A stretch of 64,000 nucleotides of DNA from an uncultured Draconibacterium sp. (GTDB lineage: Bacteria > Bacteroidota > Bacteroidia > Bacteroidales > Prolixibacteraceae). Below the pieces are notes generated by a model. That model worked only from the letters and a program-made list of their open reading frames with translations, searched no databases and had not been told where the DNA came from. The translations under genes and the position numbers were made by a program. Below, one piece after another: positions 51,754-61,234 of the stretch (the first letter of the stretch is position 1; every line of letters begins with the position of its first letter). The stretch is from positions 3,592,501-3,656,500 of the forward strand of contig NZ_OY781884.1 in the NCBI RefSeq assembly GCF_963677155.1. The letters run 5' to 3'.

Positions 51754-53058
51754 TTACATTCTTGAGATACGAGCTCCGAGGGCATTTAACCGGCCATCGA
51801 TGTTTTCGTAACCGCGGTCTATTTGCTCGATGTTATCAATGGCGCTGGTTCCCTTTGCAGACATGGCAGCGATTAAAAGTGCAATGCCTGCACGAATATC
51901 GGGCGATACCATTTTTGTGGCTCGCAATGTATTTTTCCGGTCGAGGCCAATAACAGTGGCGCGGTGTGGATCGCAAAGAATAATTTGCGCTCCCATATCA
52001 ATTAGTTTATCGACAAAGAATAATCGGCTTTCAAACATTTTCTGATGAATAAGCACACTTCCTTTGGCTTGTGTGGCCACTACCAGGAAAACACTCAGCA
52101 GGTCGGGAGTAAGTCCCGGCCAGGGCGCATCCGAGAAGGTCATTATCGATCCATCGATGTACGAATCGATTTCGTAATGTTCAGTATCTTTTATCAGCAG
52201 GTCGTCGCCATTTTGTTCTACATTAATTCCCAGCCGACGAAATGATTCGGGGATAATTCCCAGGTGCTCAATACCTACATTTTTAATGTTGATTTCGGAA
52301 GCTGTCATGGCTGCGAGGCCAATAAAACTTCCGACTTCAATCATGTCGGGAAGTATACGGTGTGTGCATCCTGTTAACGATGAAACACCTTCTATGGTAA
52401 GCAGGTTGGAACCAATTCCTTCAATTTTTGCCCCCATGGAAACCAGCATCTTACACAATTGCTGCAGATAAGGTTCGCAGGCTGCATTGTAAATTGTGGT
52501 GGTTCCTTCGGCTAAAACGGCGGCCATTACAATGTTTGCCGTTCCGGTAACTGAAGCTTCGTCGAGCAACATATAAGCACCGGTAAGTTTTTCGGTTGAA
52601 ACGGAGTACCATTTGTTTTCAATATCGAAATCAAAATGGGCTCCCAGTTTCTGAAGACCAATAAAGTGAGTGTCAACTCTGCGGCGGCCAATTTTATCGC
52701 CACCCGGTTGCGGAATAAATCCTTGACCGAAACGAGCCAAAAGTGGGCCTATAATCATTATCGAGCCACGAAGTACGGCTGCCTGTTTGGCGTATTCAGG
52801 ACTTTTTAGAAAGTTGATGTCTACTTCGGAGGCGTCGAAACTATATTGACCTTTCGATAGGCGTGTTACCTGAACCCCCAATCCTTTCAGAATTTCAATT
52901 AATTTCAGGACATCCCGAATTTCAGGAATATTCTCAATGATCGTTTGTTCGGCAGTTAACAGGGTGGCACATATTATTTGAAGCGCCTCGTTTTTTGCTC
53001 CTTGTGGCTCAAGGTCTCCTTTTAATTTAAAACCACCTTCAATTTTGAAAGTCGACAT
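51754..53058 (-). CDS. murA: UDP-N-acetylglucosamine 1-carboxyvinyltransferase (Asp-type)
   Basis: 434 residues of the EPSP-synthase-like family, making enolpyruvyl-UDP-GlcNAc, the first step of peptidoglycan synthesis. Visible: KNEALQIICATLLT (usually KNAALP), RGSIMIIGPLLARFGQGFIPQPGGDKIGRRRVDTH, and the C-terminal FESRLFFVDKLIDMGAQI. The active-site loop usually has PGGCTIGARPVD; here Asp121 (codon at 52696-52698) stands where the fosfomycin-binding Cys115 of E. coli is. Enzymes with Asp there, as in Mycobacterium and Chlamydia, work but resist fosfomycin. Fused closely (25 bases) behind the DUF4290 gene in an operon. Confidence 0.93.
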   Translation of the reverse strand: MSTFKIEGGFKLKGDLEPQGAKNEALQIICATLLTAEQTIIENIPEIRDVLKLIEILKGLGVQVTRLSKGQYSFDASEVDINFLKSPEYAKQAAVLRGSIMIIGPLLARFGQGFIPQPGGDKIGRRRVDTHFIGLQKLGAHFDFDIENKWYSVSTEKLTGAYMLLDEASVTGTANIVMAAVLAEGTTTIYNAACEPYLQQLCKMLVSMGAKIEGIGSNLLTIEGVSSLTGCTHRILPDMIEVGSFIGLAAMTASEINIKNVGIEHLGIIPESFRRLGINVEQNGDDLLIKDTEHYEIDSYIDGSIMTFSDAPWPGLTPDLLSVFLVVATQAKGSVLIHQKMFESRLFFVDKLIDMGAQIILCDPHRATVIGLDRKNTLRATKMVSPDIRAGIALLIAAMSAKGTSAIDNIEQIDRGYENIDGRLNALGARISRM

Positions 53059-53083
53059 GGAGTGTAATCTTAAAACGTATTAC

Positions 53084-53668
53084 CTATTTTTTCTTCTTTA
53101 TTTTTTTCTTTTTGGGAGCACTAACCAATGTTTTGGCGTCGGCTAGTTGAGTTCCCTCAGGTACTTTTAATTTGCCGTGCGACATTTCCTCCAGATCGTT
53201 AAAAATCATATGGTCCTCAACTGCATCTTTATTCCACGACAGATACGACTTTTTCATGTGGTTGGCCAGTTGTTCGATAATGATATCGCGCTCTTCACCT
53301 TCAAAGTTATCGGCTTCCTGAATCAACAGTTCCATGGTGCGCCCATAGTGTTTGTGTTTTATGCGGTGTTTAGTGTAAGGTACTGTATTGGGACGTTCTT
53401 TTAACGATTCCGGCGATGGCGGATCGTAAGGATAATCAATGTCAAGTTGAAAATCGGACATAATGGCCAGGTGATCCCAGAGTTTGTGTCTGAATTCCTG
53501 AACATCGCGAAAATGAGGAAAAAGGTTGCCCATAACATCGATAACCGTTTGTGCCGATTTATTTCTTTTTTCGCGGTCTTCGATGGTTAGCAGGTAATCA
53601 ACCATGTTTTGTATATTTCTTCCATATTCAGGAAGGGCCATTTTTTTTCTCTTGGTATTATAATCCAT
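53084..53668 (-). CDS. DUF4290 protein
   Basis: 194 residues, a conserved Bacteroidota protein. It starts MDYNTKRKKMALPEYGRNIQNMVDYLLTIEDREKRNKSAQTVI, the DUF4290 N-terminus, and ends in a Lys-rich tail (KKKKIKKKK). No signal peptide or membrane segment. It lies 25 bases before murA on the same strand. The tight link with murA suggests a job in growth or the cell wall, but no function is known to me. Confidence 0.85.
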   Translation of the reverse strand: MDYNTKRKKMALPEYGRNIQNMVDYLLTIEDREKRNKSAQTVIDVMGNLFPHFRDVQEFRHKLWDHLAIMSDFQLDIDYPYDPPSPESLKERPNTVPYTKHRIKHKHYGRTMELLIQEADNFEGEERDIIIEQLANHMKKSYLSWNKDAVEDHMIFNDLEEMSHGKLKVPEGTQLADAKTLVSAPKKKKIKKKK

Positions 53669-53734
53669 CTGTAAATGTTTAATGCTAAAAATCTAACTTT
53701 CAAGTAAATTGGATTTATTTGCGAAATGATGTTG

Positions 53735-53742
53735 CAAAACTA
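53735..53742 (-). promoter_or_regulatory. -7 element for DUF4290-murA
   Basis: TAGTTTTG on the minus strand, 66 bases before the ATG. Spacing to an upstream TTG is too short, so the call is weak. Confidence 0.35.
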
Positions 53743-53827
53743 ATCATTTCCCGACAATTCCCGAAGTTTTATTTTTTGTTCGTTTTTATTTGGTATTTGA
53801 TTCTTGATACTCGCTTATCGAATCTGT

Positions 53828-56158
53828 TTATCCTTTAATTTTTAGTTTGGCGAATTTTAGCAGCAACTGCTTCTGTGTACCCGATTTAAAAAACACGGTA
53901 GCTTTTATATTTGGGGCAGCGCCTTCAATATTAATTACTTTTCCTTCGCCAAAACGTTGGTGTTCTACAACCATCCCTGTCTGTATTTTTTCCGGTGCAT
54001 CGCCCTGAAAAGTGTTTTGCGCTCTGCTACTTTCTTTTAATGAAACGAGTTTTTTATTGAAAAAGTTTTGCGACTCGGGTGTTTTAAATGCTCCGGGTGG
54101 CTGACGACGAACAGAATTTTTGTGATAGCGTTCGGGTTGAATGTCGTCGTTTTGCTGTGCCCGGCGTGTTGGAGAGGAGGACGCTGCAATTCCCGAAGTA
54201 TCAAGAAACTGCTCATCAATTTCTTCAAGAAAACGACTTGGCGTGCAAAAATCAAGGTTTCCCCAACGGTAGCGCTGGTTGGCATACGAGAACCATGCAT
54301 TTTCTTCGGCGCGGGTTAGTGCCACATAAAATAGTCGGCGTTCTTCTTCCAGTGTTTCTGGTTTGTTATCGCCATTTTGGTTTGATGGGAAGAGGTTTTC
54401 TTCCATCCCTACAACAAACACATTTTTAAATTCCAGACCTTTTGATGAGTGTACCGTCATCAGTGTCACTTTATCGCGGTCTTCTTCTTTTTCGCTATCC
54501 TGGTCGGTAAGCAGAGCCACATCTTCAAGGTAGTTTTCCAATTTCTCGGGTTCGCCGGTTTCTTTGGCGTTTATGCTAAATTCCTGAATACCATTCAACA
54601 ATTCCTGAATGTTTTCGTGGCGGCTCAAGCCTTCGGGTGATTTGTCGGTATACAATTCTTTCAGGATACCAGTTTGTTCGGCAATGGTTTTGGCTGTATC
54701 AAAAGCATCGCTGTCTTCTGACAGTTGCATAAACTTCTGAATTAATCCCACAAAGTTCAGAATTTTTCCAGCGGTTCCTTTATTTAAATTGGCATGATTA
54801 ACGGTAGGTAAATCGCTAACAATTTTCCAAATCGATGTTTCGTTATTTATGGCTGCTGCCTCCAGTTTCGCAAGGGTGGTGGCTCCAATTCCACGCGCCG
54901 GGTAATTGATAATACGTTTTAGCGCTTCGTTATCGGCCGGGTTGATCGTCATTCGGAAATAGGAGATAAGATCTTTAATTTCCTTGCGTTGGTAGAAACT
55001 TAAGCCACCATAAATTTTGTAGGGAATGTTTCTTTTTCGCAACGATTCCTCAAAAATTCTTGATTGCATGTTGGTGCGGTATAAAATCGCAAAGTCTTCG
55101 TATTTGTAATGATCGCGCAACTGCAACTGTGCAATTTCCTGCGCTACCAAAAAACCTTCTTCGTTATCGGTTAAAGCCGAAATTAACTTTATGGGTTTTC
55201 CGGTGGCATTTTCAGAAAAAACCTTTTTCGGAATTTGCCGTTTGTTTTTGGCAATTATACTGTTGGCAGCATTTACTATGGTTTGTGTTGAGCGGTAGTT
55301 TTGCTCCAACTTAAACACCTTATGCTCCGGATAATCCGATTTGAAATTCAGAATATTTTCGATACGTGCTCCACGAAAGGAGTAAATACTCTGTGCATCG
55401 TCGCCTACCACACAAATGTTTTTATGCCCGGCAGCCAATTTTTTTACAATCAGGTATTGCGAGTAGTTGGTATCCTGATACTCGTCAACCATCACGTAAC
55501 CAAAACGCTCCTGGTATCTTTTTAACACCTCAGGATGATCGCGAAACAATACGTTTGTTTTCAGCAGCAAATCGTCGAAATCCATAGCTCCTGAAAGCAA
55601 ACAGCGTTTGGCATATTCTTTATAGATTTGTGCAATTTGTGGCATACGCATGCTTTTATCCGCTGTGCGAATTTCGGCAGAGTTTTCGTACGCATTTGGT
55701 GTAATCAGATTATTTTTTGCCATCGAAATACGGCTGGCAACCACGCCCGGTTTGTAAATTTTATCGTCGAGCTGAAAAGTTTTAATAATCGTTTTTATCA
55801 GGCTTTTACTGTCGGCACTATCGTAAATGGTAAAGTTTGCCGGGTAGCCGATGGTTTCGTGTTCAAAGCGCAAAATACGCGCAAAAATACTGTGGAAAGT
55901 ACCCATCCACAGGTAGCGGGCGGTGTTTTCGCCTACCACGCTGGCAATACGTTCTTTCATTTCACGGGCAGCTTTGTTGGTAAAAGTCAGCGATAAAATG
56001 CTTGACGGCTTAGCACCCTGTTTTAGCAAATTGGCAATACGATACGTTAATACACGCGTTTTCCCCGACCCGGCTCCTGCAATAACCAGAGCAGGTCCTT
56101 CGGTACGAAGAACAGCCTCTCGTTGGGCTCCGTTTAAATTTTGAAGATAATCAAACAC
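53828..56158 (-). CDS. UvrD/PcrA-type ATP-dependent DNA helicase
   Basis: 776 residues, superfamily 1A. GTG start at 56158 with LNGAQREAVLRTEGPALVIAGAGSGKTRVLTYRI (motif I) right behind it; further motifs are MVDEYQDTN (II), CVVGDDAQSIYSFRGA (III), LEQNYRS (IV), TVHSSKGLEF (V) and EERRLFYVALTRAEE (VI). The tail has the Tudor-like GMVVEHQRFGEGKVINIEG typical of PcrA. It acts in repair and in clearing recombination and replication blocks. Monocistronic, with a TATATTTG element at 56182-56189 on the minus strand. Confidence 0.95.
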   Translation of the reverse strand: MFDYLQNLNGAQREAVLRTEGPALVIAGAGSGKTRVLTYRIANLLKQGAKPSSILSLTFTNKAAREMKERIASVVGENTARYLWMGTFHSIFARILRFEHETIGYPANFTIYDSADSKSLIKTIIKTFQLDDKIYKPGVVASRISMAKNNLITPNAYENSAEIRTADKSMRMPQIAQIYKEYAKRCLLSGAMDFDDLLLKTNVLFRDHPEVLKRYQERFGYVMVDEYQDTNYSQYLIVKKLAAGHKNICVVGDDAQSIYSFRGARIENILNFKSDYPEHKVFKLEQNYRSTQTIVNAANSIIAKNKRQIPKKVFSENATGKPIKLISALTDNEEGFLVAQEIAQLQLRDHYKYEDFAILYRTNMQSRIFEESLRKRNIPYKIYGGLSFYQRKEIKDLISYFRMTINPADNEALKRIINYPARGIGATTLAKLEAAAINNETSIWKIVSDLPTVNHANLNKGTAGKILNFVGLIQKFMQLSEDSDAFDTAKTIAEQTGILKELYTDKSPEGLSRHENIQELLNGIQEFSINAKETGEPEKLENYLEDVALLTDQDSEKEEDRDKVTLMTVHSSKGLEFKNVFVVGMEENLFPSNQNGDNKPETLEEERRLFYVALTRAEENAWFSYANQRYRWGNLDFCTPSRFLEEIDEQFLDTSGIAASSSPTRRAQQNDDIQPERYHKNSVRRQPPGAFKTPESQNFFNKKLVSLKESSRAQNTFQGDAPEKIQTGMVVEHQRFGEGKVINIEGAAPNIKATVFFKSGTQKQLLLKFAKLKIKG

Positions 56159-56531
56159 TATAGATTCTTTTTTTCTGCTTGCAAATATAAAATATTGATT
56201 GTTTTGAATGTTATCCCGGCTTGGTATGGGTAGGTTTTAGTAAAACATTCAGCATTCAATCGTAGTAAAACAACAACCGGCGAACCAGGATGTTTGGTCT
56301 GCAAAATTAATGATGTCGGGTGGAATCTTTTCTATATTGCTGGTGTTTTATTAACAAATTATTGAAGGCTTCTGTATTTCGGTGCAGGTTCGCTATTTTT
56401 GCGTACACCGCCGATGGTTAACCGTTGTAACTTCAGAGTTTAGCTTAAGGCTCACGTTGAAAAACAATTGGTAGATCACGCAATTAAATGAAATTTATAC
56501 GTTAATATTGTATCTAAAAGAGCAATAGTTT
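56159..56531. other. Spacer between divergent uvrD-type gene and T9SS protein gene
   Basis: No gene supported. It holds the minus-strand TATATTTG (56182-56189) for the helicase and TATTTTTG (56394-56401) on the plus strand for the next gene, giving a leader of about 120 bases. No strong hairpin was found. Confidence 0.5.
56394..56401 (+). promoter_or_regulatory. -7 element for the T9SS protein gene
   Basis: TATTTTTG, about 130 bases upstream of the ATG at 56532. The -33 element is not clear. Confidence 0.4.
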
Positions 56532-57824
56532 ATGAAGCGAAGTCTTTTTATTGTAATTATTCTGGTATTTTCAATTTCTGCTCTCCAGGCACAAATCTCT
56601 TCGCCCGGAGCCGATGCCAACGATGTAACACAATATCCGGTATTTCCGGAAACTGACGATATTTTTATTTTCTGTGTTAACGATTCCTCTGCCGAAGTTG
56701 GTACTTTAACCGCCACTACCACACTAACAGGAACGAAAAACTGGTTGTGGGAAAAGTACGACGAAACAACCGGAGCTTTTAGTTCGGAATACGAGGAAAG
56801 TACCGACGCCGCTTCGTCGCAGATAAATGCACTGGCTGATGGTTGCTACCGTGTAACTATTACACAGGGGGCTACAACGGAGATTGACCGTGCGTGGGTT
56901 TTTAACAATTGGATGTATGCCGGAGGAGAAGTTACCGTCTCAGATTGCGAACATTTTGTGATTACTGGCGAAATGAATTCGGCGGTGTTAACATATTTTG
57001 ATTTAAGCAACAATGCACCTGTTTTTGTAAATAAAGATGTACAGGTGGAATGGCTGGAAGATGGCGACCGAATTGCATCGGTAATTAACCTAACGGTTTA
57101 TGATCCGCCAACTGAAAATACCAACTATACTTTGCGTGTTTACGATAAATTTGGCTGCGAGGCACAGGCAACCGTTTTGTACGAATCGATTGTTACTAAA
57201 GCCAGTTTTGCTGCTAGCCCGATGAAGGGGGAAGCACCGCTTGAGGTTACTTTTTCGAATAACTCTGAAAATGGGACAGCGGGTTATTACGAGTGGTTTT
57301 TCTATCGCGATTTAAATGAGATTAAAGAGGAGGTTGAAGGGGGAGCAACAGGCGAAATTGACAGTATAATGCTTGTTGCTTACGATGATGCTCCGGTATA
57401 TACTTTCGAAAATTCAGGAATTTATATGGTGAAGTTGGTTGCCAAACATCTTTCTGATTCGTTAACCTGTGTTGATACTACTTATCTGGATGATTACATT
57501 GATATTGAGCCTTCGTTAATTGAAGTTCCCAACGTCTTTACGCCTAACGGAGATCTCTTGAATGATGAATTTGTGGTGAATTTTAAATCGATGCAAAGTC
57601 TTGAAATAAATATTTTTAACCGCTGGGGCAAACGTGTCCATTATTGGAAAAGCGGAGATGTGCGTGGTTTTGAGGATACCTGGGCCGAAACCGTTTGGGA
57701 TGGTAAAATTGGTGGACGTTATGCCAGCCCCGGAGTTTATTTTTATGATGTTGTAGGCACTGGCCGTGATGGTGAAAAACACAAAAAGCATGGATTTGTG
57801 CATTTGTTCCGCGATAAGGATTAG
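56532..57824 (+). CDS. Secreted protein with PKD-like region and T9SS type B sorting domain
   Basis: 430 residues. Signal peptide ending SALQAQ; beta-rich repeats; a PKD-like segment (APLEVTFSNNSENGTAGYYEWFF) at about 235-300; and the gliding-motility-type C-terminal domain beginning VPNVFTPNGDLLNDEFVV with INIFNRWGKRVHYW and a final YASPGVYFYDVVGTG region. That domain directs export by the type IX secretion system and attachment at the surface, so the protein is extracellular. No enzyme domain is recognised. T9SS machinery genes are not in the window. Confidence 0.88.
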   Translation: MKRSLFIVIILVFSISALQAQISSPGADANDVTQYPVFPETDDIFIFCVNDSSAEVGTLTATTTLTGTKNWLWEKYDETTGAFSSEYEESTDAASSQINALADGCYRVTITQGATTEIDRAWVFNNWMYAGGEVTVSDCEHFVITGEMNSAVLTYFDLSNNAPVFVNKDVQVEWLEDGDRIASVINLTVYDPPTENTNYTLRVYDKFGCEAQATVLYESIVTKASFAASPMKGEAPLEVTFSNNSENGTAGYYEWFFYRDLNEIKEEVEGGATGEIDSIMLVAYDDAPVYTFENSGIYMVKLVAKHLSDSLTCVDTTYLDDYIDIEPSLIEVPNVFTPNGDLLNDEFVVNFKSMQSLEINIFNRWGKRVHYWKSGDVRGFEDTWAETVWDGKIGGRYASPGVYFYDVVGTGRDGEKHKKHGFVHLFRDKD

Positions 57825-58214
57825 TCTTTTTCGCAGAAATTCATTTTAAATTTACTCGGTATTTGTGAAAAAATGCCATCTTAATTCACCATTCAATCAT
57901 ACCTCTGTTTACTCTCTGTGTCGGCAGTTATCGTATGTCATTTTTGTCAGGCATTTCTGGTTTGGTAAAATTTTAAACTTCAGGTTGGCATTAGTTTATT
58001 TCTATTCTTATATTTGCGCTCTCAGGCAAACCTTTATTATATTGTGCGTATATTCACGGAGTGTATGTGTTGTAAGTGTACATTTCGTATTTATTTTTGC
58101 AGTTGAAATAACAAGTGTAAGGATTCTGCGTTACGTTGAATAGTTATTGAATTTATTACAGATATTGGGTCATTGGTAAAAGGTCTGGCTATTAAATCGA
58201 AAATTGTTTGTTAT
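57825..58214. other. Leader region with two promoter-like elements
   Basis: No gene supported. Two TAnnTTTG matches, TATATTTG (58009-58016) and TATTTTTG (58092-58099), precede the next gene; the second has TTG at 58070-58072, 19 bases away. A leader of about 110 to 200 bases follows. Confidence 0.5.
58070..58099 (+). promoter_or_regulatory. Promoter of the coiled-coil membrane protein gene
   Basis: TTG (58070-58072), 19 bases, TATTTTTG (58092-58099). Leader to the ATG at 58215 is about 110 bases. Confidence 0.6.
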
Positions 58215-58817
58215 ATGAAAAGGATATTTGCTGTAGTTGTATTGGTTCTTGTTGTTTTTAACACCTTCGCAAAAAAGGATGTAAATGCCTGGAAACAGGA
58301 ACAATCCTTAGCCCGCCAATACGAAGTTTTTAAAGAAAATCTTAATTTCTGGAATGGATCTTATTTTTTGAAAGAAGTTCAGTTGGATGATTTATATAAC
58401 GCACTTACCGATACCATTGAAGTGTTGGGAAAAAGTGCGGAGCAGAAAGATGCAAAGATAAGAGACCTAAACAGCGAAATAAGCTCGAAAGCTGTTCAAA
58501 TGGATACATTGCAGGAGGAACTAGACGAGAGTTTGAAGTTGCAGAATTCAATCGTGTTTTTAGGCATGAAAATAGACAAGAGTGCTTATTCGGTAACCAT
58601 GTATTTGCTTATTGCCGGAGTTTTGGTATTGGCCGGTTTTGTTTTCCTTTTATACAAACGAAGTCTTTCTGTTATGCGCCGTACCAAAAAAGATTATGAA
58701 GAGTTAAAAGAGGAATACGAAACGCACAAAAAGAATGCGCTGGAGCGTTACACCAAAATGAATATGGAGTTGCATCAAACGCGTCTGGAGCTGAAAAAGG
58801 GCTCGATAAAATCGTAG
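58215..58817 (+). CDS. Coiled-coil membrane protein, function unknown
   Basis: 200 residues from the ATG at 58215; an in-frame ATG at 58173 adds 14 residues but would hide the signal peptide, so the later start is preferred. Signal peptide (MKRIFAVVVLVLVVFNTFAK), a Glu/Lys helix from about 25-110 with heptad patterns, one transmembrane helix at about 125-148 (MYLLIAGVLVLAGFVFLLY) and a second basic coiled coil to the end. Such proteins in Bacteroidota sometimes carry a misassigned tRNA-methyltransferase name; there is no methyltransferase motif here. Confidence 0.72.
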   Translation: MKRIFAVVVLVLVVFNTFAKKDVNAWKQEQSLARQYEVFKENLNFWNGSYFLKEVQLDDLYNALTDTIEVLGKSAEQKDAKIRDLNSEISSKAVQMDTLQEELDESLKLQNSIVFLGMKIDKSAYSVTMYLLIAGVLVLAGFVFLLYKRSLSVMRRTKKDYEELKEEYETHKKNALERYTKMNMELHQTRLELKKGSIKS

Positions 58818-58841
58818 AGAATTGAATTGTCAGAAAATATA

Positions 58842-58873
58842 AAAACAGCCGGACTATTAAGTTCGGCTGTTTT
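58842..58873 (+). terminator. Terminator after the coiled-coil protein gene
   Basis: 13-bp stem with one G-T pair, 58842-58854 with 58861-58873, then TGTTTGT. Confidence 0.8.
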
Positions 58874-58924
58874 TGTTTGTATTGTTAAAAGTAAATTTGA
58901 TCTTCCTGTATATTAAAATAAAAC

Positions 58925-58949
58925 CCCGATCCGTTAAAAACGAACCGGG
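58925..58949 (-). terminator. Terminator of the EF-G paralogue gene
   Basis: 11-bp stem with two G-U wobbles that pair only on the minus-strand transcript (58925-58935 with 58939-58949), followed on that strand by TTTTATTTT. It fits a minus-strand terminator. Confidence 0.65.
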
Positions 58950-58985
58950 ATTTATTAGTTATAGTAAAATGGATTAGAAAATGGT

Positions 58986-61142
58986 CTATTCTTCTTCCTG
59001 TTCGGCTTCGTAAGCTTTCAGTAGTTCTTCCTGTACATCCGAAGGTACTTTTTCGTATCCGTCGAAACTTATTTTAAACACGCCTCTTCCGCCGGTAATT
59101 GAGCTCAGCGCAGTGGTGTATTTGTACATTTCCTTTTGTGGTACTTTGGCTGTAATTTTCTCCATGCCTTTTTCCGAGCCCATGCCCATAATCATGGCGC
59201 GTCGTCCCTGCAGGTCACTCATGGCATCACCCATGCGGTCTGATGGTACCCACACTTCAAGATTTAAGATTGGTTCAAGAATTTTAGGTCCGGCATTTTT
59301 AAAGGCCATGCTGAAGGCATTACGTCCGGCCAATTTAAACGAAATTTCGTTCGAGTCAACCGGGTGCATTTTTCCGTCGTAAACATAAACGATAATATCG
59401 CGGGCATACGAACCGGTAAGCGGACCCTCCTCAATTTTTTCCATAATTCCTTTCAGAATCGCCGGTAAAAAACGGGCGTCGATCGATCCCCCAACAATAC
59501 TATTTACAAAAACCAGTTTGCCACCCCAGTCCAATTTGTGTTCTTCAACGGCACGAACTGAAATTTTCTGTTCTTTATCGCCAAATTTGAACATCTTTTT
59601 AGGCTCTGCACCTTCTTCGTATGGTTCAATAATCATGTGCACTTCACCAAACTGACCGGCACCACCTGATTGTTTTTTGTGACGATAATCTGCTTGTGCT
59701 GGTTTTGTAATTGTTTCGCGATATGGAATTTTTGGTTTCAGGTATTCCACGTCAACTTTATGCACGTTGTCGAAATACCATTTTAACACATTCAGGTGGT
59801 ATTCGCCTTGTGCGTGTATTAGTTGTTGTTTTAACTCTTTCGAATACTCAATTACGTAGGTTGGGTCTTCGTATTTGATTTTGCTTAAAATTTCACCTAC
59901 TTTTTCATCGTCAGCGTCGGCAATAGCTTTGGCTGCTACTGTATGGCGCGGGGTAGGGAATACGATGGGGGCAAACTCAGTTCCTATTTCTTTTGCTGCC
60001 AGCGTTTGGTTAAACCTGGTTTCTTTTAATTTAACAGTACAGCCCAGGTCGCCTGCATGAAGTTCATCTACCTTCTCGCGGCTTTTTCCATCGGGTACAA
60101 ACACTTGCGATAAACGTTCTTTATTACCTGTTTTCGAGTTGATGAGATCAATGCCTTCTTTTGCAACTCCCGACATCACTTTAAAATAAGTGATTTCGCC
60201 AACATGTGGCTCAACAGCTGTTTTGAAAACAAAAAGGCTGGTTGGTTCCGATGCATCCATTTTTACTTCTTTACCAGAAATGATTTCAGTCATCTTCTTT
60301 TCCTTTGGTGCCGGAGCAATGTTGGTAATAAACTCCATTAAACGACCAACACCAATGCTTTTCTTTGCCGTGGTACAAAATACAGGGTAAAGAGTCAGCT
60401 CTAGCATTCCCAGCTTAATACCTTTACGCATTTCGTCTTCGGTAAGTGTTCCTTTATCGAAATACAATTCCATTAAAGCTTCCTCGTTTTCGGCGGCTTT
60501 CTCTACCAATTCGTTGTGCAGTTCTTCTGCTTTTTCAAGCTCCGACTCTGGAATGTCAGAAATCTCAGGTTTGCCACTTTCATCTTTATAAGTGTACATT
60601 TTCATTTTAAGTACATCTATAATTGCCGAAAAACCTGTGCCAGCGTTAACAGGGTACTGGATAATAGTGATTTTATTACCAAAGGCAGTTTTGCATTCTT
60701 CCAGTGTGCTCTCGTAATTCGAGTTTTCGTGATCGAGTTGATTAAGAACCACAACAAGTGGTGTGTTTGCTTTGTCTGCATGGCGGGCAGCAGCTTCAGT
60801 ACCGGCTTCAACTCCATTTGAAGCGTTTATGGTTAATAAGCCAAGTGCTGTAACACTTAACGACGATACAACACCACCACAAAGATCGTCCATCCCGGGG
60901 GTGTCCATAATATTTATTTTTTTTCCGTTGTATTCAGTGTGCATTAAGGTCGAAAAAACAGAATTGCCATAATCCTGCTCAATCGGGTTGTAGTCTGATA
61001 CGGTATTTTTTGCACCAACATCACCCTTGCGATTAATAACTCCACCCTCGAACAGCATAGCTTCTGCAAGGGTGGTTTTCCCACTGCCAGCATTACCAAC
61101 TAACGCAATGTTCCGAACTTCATCGGTTTTATAAACTTTCAT
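58986..61142 (-). CDS. fusA2: EF-G2-type elongation factor G paralogue with altered GTPase motifs
   Basis: 718 residues with the five-domain EF-G layout. The G1 loop is GNAGSGKTT (16-24) instead of the usual GHIDAGKTT. Switch I reads EQDYGNSV (55-62), where normal EF-G has ERGITI. The G3 motif is DTPGM (80-84), with Met84 where the catalytic His of DTPGH stands (codon at 60891-60893, ATG on the minus strand). G4 is NQLD (134-137) in place of NKMD. Domain IV, which enters the ribosomal A site, is retained (YDGKMHPVDSNEISFKLAGRNAF). Bacteroides EF-G2, a paralogue described as lacking GTPase activity, fits this picture. The canonical fusA should be elsewhere. Monocistronic with a consensus promoter. 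Confidence 0.9.
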   Translation of the reverse strand: MKVYKTDEVRNIALVGNAGSGKTTLAEAMLFEGGVINRKGDVGAKNTVSDYNPIEQDYGNSVFSTLMHTEYNGKKINIMDTPGMDDLCGGVVSSLSVTALGLLTINASNGVEAGTEAAARHADKANTPLVVVLNQLDHENSNYESTLEECKTAFGNKITIIQYPVNAGTGFSAIIDVLKMKMYTYKDESGKPEISDIPESELEKAEELHNELVEKAAENEEALMELYFDKGTLTEDEMRKGIKLGMLELTLYPVFCTTAKKSIGVGRLMEFITNIAPAPKEKKMTEIISGKEVKMDASEPTSLFVFKTAVEPHVGEITYFKVMSGVAKEGIDLINSKTGNKERLSQVFVPDGKSREKVDELHAGDLGCTVKLKETRFNQTLAAKEIGTEFAPIVFPTPRHTVAAKAIADADDEKVGEILSKIKYEDPTYVIEYSKELKQQLIHAQGEYHLNVLKWYFDNVHKVDVEYLKPKIPYRETITKPAQADYRHKKQSGGAGQFGEVHMIIEPYEEGAEPKKMFKFGDKEQKISVRAVEEHKLDWGGKLVFVNSIVGGSIDARFLPAILKGIMEKIEEGPLTGSYARDIIVYVYDGKMHPVDSNEISFKLAGRNAFSMAFKNAGPKILEPILNLEVWVPSDRMGDAMSDLQGRRAMIMGMGSEKGMEKITAKVPQKEMYKYTTALSSITGGRGVFKISFDGYEKVPSDVQEELLKAYEAEQEEE

Positions 61143-61204
61143 AGTATATAAGTTTTATTGATTTATTTATACTCGTTTTCTTCATCATTTTGAAGCGAGG
61201 TCAT

Positions 61205-61234
61205 CAAAAATAGTAATAATTTATTAACAATCAA
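61205..61234 (-). promoter_or_regulatory. Promoter of the EF-G2 gene
   Basis: On the minus strand TTG (61232-61234), 19 bases, TATTTTTG (61205-61212), about 63 bases before the ATG. Confidence 0.6.
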
